From: Glandiceps talaboti
Lineage: Eukaryota; Hemichordata; Enteropneusta; Spengelidae
Assembly (NCBI RefSeq): GCF_964340395.1
Contig: NC_135566.1
Location: 2,000,001 to 2,064,000 of the forward strand
Direction of reading: 5' to 3'
Length of the DNA stretch: 64,000 nucleotides
The notes under the pieces are model-generated. The model made no database searches, was not told where the DNA came from, and saw nothing but the letters and a program-made list of their open reading frames with translations. Shown here piece after piece: positions 12,401 through 23,174 of this stretch. Each line of letters opens with the position of its first letter. The stretch's first letter is position 1. Both the position numbers and the translations under genes were made by a program.

Positions 12401-15400
12401 TAGTACAGCCTTTTGTCTTTCACCACTGAGAGGTTACAATATTGTATTATTTGGTGTAGATCAGTGTGGCAACGAGATGTCGATAGTTTAGTACAGCCTT
12501 TTGTCTTTCACCACTGAGAGGTTACAATATTGTATTATTTGGTGTAGATCAGTGTGGCAATGAGATGTCGATAGTTTAGTACAGCCTTTTGTCTTTCACC
12601 ACTGAGAGGTTACAATATAGGGCACTTCTGACATGTTCTTGTAATATTTAGTATTTAATTGATTGATAACCTATAAGTAAACATCTACTATTGACTCACA
12701 CAGTGATAATTGCACACATACTGAGTAAATTGCAATCATATTGCTATAAATTATACATATTGACAATGTTTGGCCAAGAGCCAAAATACGAATTTCCATG
12801 CCACCATGAATTATACTGTAAAGTTTAACATGATCATAGATGGTTTTGCTACAAGAAAATTTTGTTATTTTATAGTTTTCAGCTAGTTCTGGAAGACTAA
12901 TTTTTTATTAATTACCAGACTGGTACACTGTGTTCATGTACAAGAAGGCATTTTGGTCACAACTTATTTTTGTGTATTTGTTTTTAAGTGAAATAAGCAA
13001 AAATAAAGTCTTGAGTGAAAATTTCCAGGTTTACAGCATGTCTTGGTGTGCCCAACACTTTCAGAGAAAAGTTTTAGTGAACATCAAAATTGAAGTTTTC
13101 ATTTGTAATACAGAACGTTTTCACAAAAGCAAAGTAAAAAATTACATCCTAGCCATTGTAACAGATACTGCACATAACAAAATTTGATCCTGTTACCATG
13201 GCCACAGTACTGCGCGAGATGAGAAGCCGTATCCTGATGCCATGGTAACAGTTACAATTAAAAATGAAGGTCGTTTCCTAATGGCCTCCAAATACGGAAT
13301 AAATAGCCCATTATTTTCTAAATAGGCGAATAATTACATCCTGCTCCTCCTTCCTGTACTAGATGGAAGATATTATATGTTGTTACCATAGTAACAGCCC
13401 CATTGAATGCACAATTTCAGCATCATGAAATGTGTGAGTGTATGACCATTGTGAACTGTGTTCCTACCTTTGCAAGAAGTTGTTCTATTTCCATTGCCAT
13501 TGTATCAAACATCCGTTCACTACTTGAACAACTTAGAAGAGGTGAAGTATCTGAACTGTGGAACAAAATAAACAGATCATTAAGCTGACACGACTGTATG
13601 TCAATGGCCATGAAATCCATATCTGTTTACAACATTTTGCTGAGGGCAATGAACTCCACTGTTGTTGCCAGAGATGAGTCAAGTTAGTAGGTTAGTATCA
13701 GGCTAGCATTAGGTGAGTATCAGGCTAGCATTAGGTTAGTATCAGGCTAGCATTAGGTTAGTATCAGGCTAGCATTAGGTTAGTGTCAGGCTAGCATTAG
13801 GTTAGTGCCAGGCTAGCATTAGGTTAGTATCAGGCTAGCATTAGGTTAGTATCAGGCTAGCATTAGGTTAGTATCAGGCTAGCATTAGGTTAGTATCAGG
13901 CTAGCATTAGGTTAGTGTCAGGCTAGCATTAGGTTAGTGTCAGGCTAGCATTAGGTTAGTGTCAGGCTAGCATTAGGTTAGTATCAGGCTAGCATTAGGT
14001 TAGTATCAGGCTAGCATTAGGTGAGTATCAGGCTAGCATTAGGTTAGTATCAGGCTAGCATTAGGTGAGTATCAGGCTAGCATTAGGTTAGTATCAGGCT
14101 AGCATTAGGTTAGTGCCAGGCTAGCATTAGGTTAGTATCAGGCTAGCATTAGGTTAGTATCAGGCTAGCATTAGGTTAGTATCAGGCTAGCATTAGGTGA
14201 GTATCAGGCTAGCATTAGGTGAGTATCAGGCTAGCAATAGGTTAGTGTCAGGCTAGCATTATTTTAGTATCAGGCTAGCATTAGGTTAGTATCAGGCTAG
14301 CATTAGGTTAGTATCAGGCTAGCATTAGGTGAGTATCACTGGCTAGCAATAGGTTAGTATCAGGCTAGCATTATTTTAGTATCTGGCTAACATTAGGTTT
14401 GTTACTAGGCATAAATAATCTTCCCCATGGTTTTTGACTTTTTGACTCCTATACTTTCAAGCAAACACATCAGTTTTTATTTACTATTTGTATACCTATA
14501 GATGAAAACTCCCTTACCTGTCATTGTCACTTTCAAGTAAACACATCAGTATTTTTTTGCTAGCTGTATTCCTATAGATGACAACTCCCTTGCCTGTCAT
14601 TGTCACTTTCAAGTAAACACATCAGTATTTTTTTGCTAGTTGTATACCTATAGATGAAAACTCCCTTACCTGTCATTGTCACTTTCAAGTAAACACATCA
14701 GTATTTTTTTGCTAGCTGTATACCTATAGATGAAAACTCCCTTACCTGTCATTGTCACTTTCAAGTAAACAGTATTTTTTTGCTAGCTGTATACCTATAG
14801 ATGAAAACTCCCTTACCTGTCAATGTCACTTTCAAGTAAACACATCAGTATTTTTTTGCTAGCTGTATACCTATAGATGAAAACTCCCTTACCTGTCATT
14901 GTCACTTTCAAGTAAACACATCAGTATTTTTTTGCTAGTTGTATACCTATAGATGAAAACTCCCTTACCTGTCATTGTCACTTTCAAGTAAACACATCGG
15001 TATTTTTTTGCTAGTTGTATACCTATAGATGACAACTCCCTTACCTGTCATTGTCACTTTCAAGTAAACACATCGGTATTTTTTTGCTAGTTGTATACCT
15101 ATAGATGACAACTCCCTTACCTGTCAATGTCACTTTCAAGTAAACACATTGGTATTTTTTTGCTAGCTGTATACCTATAGATGAAAACTCCCTTACCTGT
15201 CATTGTCACTTTCAAGTAAACACATCAGTTTTTATTTACTATTTGTATACCTATAGATGAAAACTCCCTTACCTGTCATTGTCACTTTCAAGTAAACACA
15301 TCGGTATTTTTTTGCTAGTTGTATACCTATAGATGAAAACTCCCTTACCTGTCATTGTCACTTTCAAGTAAACACATCAGTATTTTTTTGCTAGTTGTAT

Positions 15401-18213
15401 ACCTATAGATGAAAACTCCCTTACCTGTCATTGTCACTTTCAAGTAAACACATCGGTATTTTTTTGCTAGTTGTATTCCTATAGATGACAACTCCCTTAC
15501 CTGTCATTGTCACTTTCAAGTAAACACATCAGTATTTTTTTGCTAGTTGTATACCTATAGATGAAAACTCCCTTACCTGTCATTGTCACTTTCAAGTAAA
15601 CACATCGGTATTTTTTTGCTAGTTGTATACCTATAGATGACAACTCCCTTACCTGTCAATGTATTCTTTGTGACTATAACTTGTCCCTAGTTTACTGAAT
15701 GAAACTAATTTCAAATCAAGCTCATTCTCTAACTGCCTGGCTTGTTTTCTCAGATCTGTGAATGAGAACAATAGAACAATAAAGATTAACAGTTATTATA
15801 CCATGCATGAGCCAAGTTGAACAAAAAATATGGAATATATACTCTGGTCGTTCCACATCACGAAAGCACATGATCTATGTCATGACATTGCGTGCTACGT
15901 CATTGGTTCTGCTGTGTTTGAAATAGGAGTCAAAACACTCAAAATTGCCATTACTTTCCTAGATTTATTTTCATATTACTGGCAATGGTATAATTATGTT
16001 ATTCCCCAATATTTTTCTTCATTCAGCTGGAAAATACTCATGACCTAAGGGTTATCACTGCAAGTTTAGTGACTCATGGTGACAAGGCCCCTTAGGTCAC
16101 TCATAATTTTCTCAGCTGAACGAAGAAAAATATTGGGGAATAATATCTAAATACATACTGGTACTGGTTAACAAATACTGATAGGTAGATGTCTTTCACT
16201 CCTAGCTTGAAGCCAGGTAGTCTGTAAGGTATGCTGTGACAGGGCACCCTCACACAACGGTCAACCCCCCTCTGTGGAGAGAGGAGACTGGTGAGGACGG
16301 AGCGAACCGACATATCTTACAGTCTAATAGCCAGGTCTCACTTGATTGCAGTGGGAAGGTCAGTTAAAATATTACCATATTTGCCTGAATGCCACCCAAC
16401 TACTACTATCCCAACATATAATTGCCTACTATACTATTTGAAGTGCACCATGCTCCTTCACAGCAATAACTACAAAACTCATTGGGTGAGGTCAGAATCC
16501 ACGAAAGTGAGTGCAAGCTATAATTGACAAATATAAGGCCGGAATGTTGTAATGTAAAGTTACATGTACATTTATTTCATGCGCTACTGGTTAGACTGTA
16601 AGCTATGTTATGTTGTTCTGCCCTCACCGGCCAACCTCAAGGAGGGGGTTAAATGATGTGTGAGGGTGCCCAGTCATGGCATACCTTACAGACTATACCA
16701 CTGTGTACAACCTGCTAAATCAACACAGGGTTAATTAGATCAGTGAACATCACACACATAATTATAAAAGGGAAACGACTGTAGATTTTATCTTATACAT
16801 GCTGGTACAGCTATTCATGTATCATTACAACCCTTAACACCAAAGTAAAGCATTTTCTGTATGTACCACAATTGTTTATAGCATCCATTTCAAGTGTAAA
16901 AAGTATACTGTTTCATTTGCTAATTGACCACATTAGAAAGGCCACATACTAGGCTTGTAAATAAACCAATTGAAACAGTATACTTTCACACTTGATATGA
17001 ATGCTATAAATGAGTGTATCACATAGAGAAAGTGCTTTACTTCAGTGTTACTCATTGTAAAATAAGCCTCCAAGAAGTCATCACATTGCATTTGTTGTTC
17101 TGTACACAGTAACTGTGAGGGTGGTTACAGGTACAAGAAATTAGAAATCACTGTTTACTTAGGTGTTTTTCTAGACACAGGCGACCAATCCTATATATCA
17201 AATATACAAACACTGGATATTGCAATATCCATAATAAGGGTAAAATTTCATTGTGTTGTAAGACCATGGAAGTATCACAGACTAAAATCTAGCATAGTCA
17301 CCCATATAAATTACACCTTCAAACCAATTCTTTGCGTGGAGACCAGGTAGTTGGGGATTTGTGGCTGTCACCTACCATAAAGTCCAACTAAGTGGGGATT
17401 TCAACATGAGAATGATGCATGATCTTGACTTTGCCACCATGCTAATGCTAATGACTGTCATGACGTACAACTTGAATTATTTTGAATTAGATTCATCATA
17501 GCAGAAATGCAATGTTAATTGCATGTTGTCCTTCTGTCACTATTGATAGGTGGTGTCGAAATTAATTGCATGTTGTCCTTCTGTTATTATTCATAGGTGG
17601 TGTCAAAATTAATTGCCTGTTGAATTAAATAAGATTTGCTGCAATTACTTGCAATAAGCATCAAATATGTCAGGTTGAAGCTTAGTCAGACCAGCATAAT
17701 CTCAAGCTAGTCATTACAAACACCCATCACACAAGCAAATGCCAGCAGCTGCATGGTTACTTTAAGACAAACGATAAATAGCCACAGCCTACTTGCTGCA
17801 AAAGTAGCTACTTTCCTTTAGTAATTTTTAAGGGCAAGGAGGCTTGCTGTTTACAAGAAATTTTCAAACTGATATATTCAACAAAATTAGACACTGTGAG
17901 AAAGTCTGTTGTCTTACATATTATTAAGATATACATATATATTTACTAACAGACCTCCTACATTGGACTCTCTCCATCTATTTCCTGACCCAGGAGAGTA
18001 ATTACCGGACATGACATTTAATTGGTATCATAGAACACCCCACACATAGCTGGTTATAATGTCAACTCAAAAGAGAACCTGTACTAGTTTACAAACAAGA
18101 GTTTGGGATATAAAGGTTAATCTTTATCTACATAAGCTGTACTTGCTTAAGAAAATATACACGTACCTGGTACATACACATTATGTACATAGACACAGAC
18201 AAATACATGTGCC

Positions 18214-18288
<75 letters not shown>

Positions 18289-19673
18289 TGTCTGCCTATG
18301 TCTGTGTGTCTCTATGTATGTATGTATGTATGTATGTATGTATGTATGTATGTATGTGTGTGTGCGTGTGCGTGTGCGTGTGCATGTGCGAGCGTGCGTG
18401 CATGTGTATGTATGTATGTATGTATGTATGTATGTGTGTATGTATGTATGTATGTATGTATGTATGTATGTATGTATGTATGTATGTATGTATGTACACT
18501 TTGGTCTTAATAGGATCAAGAAATATTTGATAAATTGGGATTCAGGAAAGCATACTATGGTTTAGACTAATATTACAAAATAATTGAAAATATCTAATAA
18601 GGTGGATTCCACTGGCTGAAAGACATACCTAACATACTCAAATGGGTGGTATATCTACAGAGTACATGTCCAGTCATTCCCACCCCACCCCACCCCACCC
18701 CATCCCCTCTCAGGACTTTACGTCCCTTGAAATTTACACAGAAATCTGTACAAAGTTGCCATCAACATTAAGAGTACATGCAACACAATGTTGTCTAGAA
18801 ATCAACATAACACACCATATATTTGCTCATCATAGGCGGCCATGGTGTCTTCAGGTTTCTTGCTGATTTGTTGTGTCTTCAATGTAGTGCTTGTGTTATA
18901 CTTCTCCTCTTTCTTCTCACTTTGTACCTTCTCACTCATACTTGATACACTTTACAATGTGGGTCCAAACCAACCTGCCAAAGTTGAAAAGGCCACAGCT
19001 TCCTAACTTATACAGTACTTCAATCTGGTGAAAAGTCACTTCCCTCCACCCCAAAATCACCCCATCTCTCCTAACTAAATCACCATCAGGAAATGTGATG
19101 ATAACTTAGTCAACTTATATTACCCTACTATTGAAGCTAAGGAGGTATGAGCTAAGGCAAGACAACATTGATACAAACACAATATGCCAGCTATTGCCAT
19201 AATCCTACCATTTCCTGCCAACTTCACCATAATCCAAACATTTCCTGCCAAAAACCTTAATCCCTCTATCACTTTCCCATTATTATTACCCTCCATTCTC
19301 TATATTGATGTTATGTGTAGCTATCTACTTACATTCTTGTCTTCCTTTTGAGTGTGTTGTGTTGTGTTGTGTTGTGTTGTGTTGTGTTGTGTTGTGTTGT
19401 GTTGTGTTGTGTTGTGTTGTGTTGGTGTTGTGTTGTGGTGTGTTGTGTTGTGTTGTGTTGTGGTGTGTTGTGTTGTGTTGGTGTTGTGTTGTGTTGTGTT
19501 GTGTTGTGGTGTGTTGTGGTGTGTTGTGTTGTGTTGTGTTGAGTTGTGTTGTGGTGTGGTGTGTTGTGGTGTGTTGTGTTGTGTTGTGTTGTGGTGTGTT
19601 GTGTTGCGCTGTGTTGCGCTGTGTTGTATTGTATTCTGTTCTGATGTATGTGTGTGTGCATATCTAAGTATAT

Positions 19674-19724
<51 letters not shown>

Positions 19725-22700
19725 TGTGTGTGAACACATGCAAGTGTGACTGACAATTCATTTGCGTAACTTGTGTTCCACACAACAAAACACTACAAAT
19801 TATATGCACATACAAATTATATTCTGGTAATGATACCTCCACAAGCTCAATCTATGAACAATTTAGGATAATTACGGTAATCATAAATGTATGTGGAGTT
19901 CCACAGAACTAATGATGCAAGTAAACATTGTATTGCCGTAGAATTAGAAAGCAAGGTCTCTACTTTTTACACTCACAAAACTACTTTATGTCTTAACACA
20001 AAGTATGAGTAATTAGAAAAGTACTGATCTGCACTAAGATGGCTGAAATATACCTTGGGTTAAAGCTGCACTAGCTGCAACTTGAATATGTTTTTGAAAC
20101 TATTTTGTTCAATATGTAATACTGTATACCCTGAACAGGATTGTGGGTAAAACTGTTTTGTTCAATATGTAATACAGTATACCCTGAACAGGATTGTGGG
20201 TAAAACTGTTTTGTTCAATATGTAATACTGTATACCCTGAACAGGATTGTGGGTAAAACTGTTTTGTTCAATATGTAATACAGTATACCCTGAACAGGAT
20301 TGTGGGTAAAACCGTTTTGTTCAATATGTAATACAGTATACCCTGAACAGGATTGTGGGTAAAACAAATTGATTCTTTTGTGTGCACCTAATATCAGCAC
20401 CCCTATAAATCATGATTTCAATGTATTTTTATACTAGTTATAGATAAAATAGACCTTTTATTGATGTGTGTACATTAACTAAGTAGTAGTATGTAAACAA
20501 TTTCAGAGTGAATATAATGTTGGTTGTCTGGTCGCAAACAATAATACCACAGTTACAGCTAATAATTTATTGAGAGTGTCTATAGGTGTCATGTACATAG
20601 TTGAACTGTATCACAGTGTTAGTTAGACTGTAAGACACATCCTGTTATTCAATCAGTTTTCTCAATGAATGATGGCTAGTAGGATAGTACAACATGTTGT
20701 ATCTTACAAACTATCAAGCAGCATTCAGATCAAACTCTCTTTATTTATTCTGACCATTCTAATTTACCCACCTATACTCAGATTTCTCACTATGACAACC
20801 TTGTCACTGTCCTACAAATATCCATTCCATTTACCTCATGCTACAAATTCATGCTGATAGAGGGCGCATGTCAAGTTCAAACTAAAACATCACCCTCATC
20901 ACTTTATCCTGATAGAGGGCGCATGTCAAGTTCAAACTAAAACATCACCCTCATCACTTTATCCTGATAGAGGGCGTATGTCAAGTTCAAACTAAAACAT
21001 CACCCTCATCACTTTATCCTGATAGAGGGCGTATGTCAAGTTCAAACTAAAACATCACCCTCATCACTTTATCCTGATAGAGGGTGTATGTCAAGTTCAA
21101 ACTAAAACATCACCCTCATCACTTTATCCTGATAGAGGGCGTATGTCAAGTTCAAACTAAAACATCACCCTCATCACTTTATCCTGATAGAGGGCTCATG
21201 TCAAGTTCAAACTAAAACATCACCCTCATCACTTTCTCCTGATAGAGGGCGTATGTCAAGTTCAAACTAAAACATCACCCTCATCACTTTATCCTGATAG
21301 AGGGCGCATGTCAAGTTCAAACTAAAACATCACCCTCATCACTTTATCCTGATAGAGGGCGCATGTCAAGTTCAAACTAAAACATCACCCTCATCACTTT
21401 ATCCTGATAGAGGGCGTATGTCAAGTTCAAACCAACATATCACCCTCAACTTGCCAATGAAATGAGACTAACCTTCAAATTAGTTACAAACAGCAAACCA
21501 CATAAATCAGCAGCCAATCAATAACAAAGGAATGATACAAAATATTTTAATTCTTTTACTTTCACATATTTGCAAGAAAAATAATAGCACATATTAATAA
21601 ACATCGCTGTTGCCAAGTTACAAACAACTACATAGAAAATATCAAATTTACTAAAATGGTGTCTTTTACATAAACTTTCGAATAAAAATGAAATTTGTGT
21701 GATTTAAATGAAAAGGCAATAATGAAAAACAACCACTCAGCAGACAGAAGTAGTTATTTATGAACTAATAATATAAGTATTCACAGCAATGGAATTAGAA
21801 TAATAACTACCATGGTGGCAATTCACCATCTGTAAATTGTCTACATTAGTCTTTGGATGATGCTGGCCAGTTTAAGTGTGATCACTCATCTAGTTCCCTA
21901 ACCCATTCTTACCACTGGTGGCGCTGTACTAATTTCCATCACAGCTTCACAACATTATTGGACATTTTATCCACCTGATCAACCAATGTGTTGTCAAAAT
22001 ACTGGTGAAGGCAATCAAAAACTGTAGTGAAAGTTAACCAAATTGTCACATTTTTGGTTGTTTTGTTGGCAGTATGGGAGAGAGACAAAAATAAGACAGA
22101 CAGTGTTGGGGTAGATAAACTCACAAGCACAACAAAATCATATTCTTCACCTAATATGGTCATACTGGTATCAAATCAAGTCACAGCATTACAATGAGAT
22201 CTGATATTTGACCAATCAGATTGATTGACAGTACTGACCAATAACAGCAATGGATATAAGAGGACTGAGGTTGTACTTGACTCTTTTCCACAGCCACCAC
22301 AGCCACCAGTAAGAATGGGGTCAGGACCCATTCAGCATTTGTGAACTATGTAATGCACATGACTACAGGGTGATCACTAGAGCTTTAAATCTGTTTTCCC
22401 AACTTGTAGTTTTCTGTACCAACAAGCATCCCCCACCCTCACCCCCACCCACCCTTGGTAGAAAAAGGATTAAGCATATAGTATAAGAAATAAGAAAGTG
22501 AAATTATCGTGTGGCAAAAAATGACTTTTACTCACTGTTCTTTTAAACATATTTTGTTGACTATTTCATGTACTACCATGCTATTGATGACTATGACAAT
22601 TTTAAACTTTATCAAATCAGCCTTACTGAAGTGCCTGGAGCATGCATCACTTGTGTAGATGCAAATGGATGCATTACACTAAATATCATATCATAACATG

Positions 22701-23015
22701 TGTTTGTATGGACTCCATAAATATCACAATTAGACTCTGACAGACATAGAAGCCATAAGCCATTTTGTAAAAAACTTTCATCATTTAAAGAATTACCAAA
22801 ATGGTAGACTGTAATTTGATATTTCAAAATTGTAAAAACTGGATATGGCTGGTTATAATGTCAACTCAAAAGAGAACCTGTACTAGTTTACAAACAAGAG
22901 TTTGGGATATAAAGATTAATCTTTATCTACATAAGCTGTACTTGCTAAAGAAAATGTACACGTACCTGGTACATATATATTATGTACATGCATGTTGACA
23001 CAAACAAATACATGT

Positions 23016-23070
<55 letters not shown>

Positions 23071-23140
23071 CTGTAATTTGATATTCAAAATTGTAAAAAA
23101 TGGATATGTATACAGTTTGATAATGTAGCACCTATTTGTC

Positions 23141-23174
<34 letters not shown>

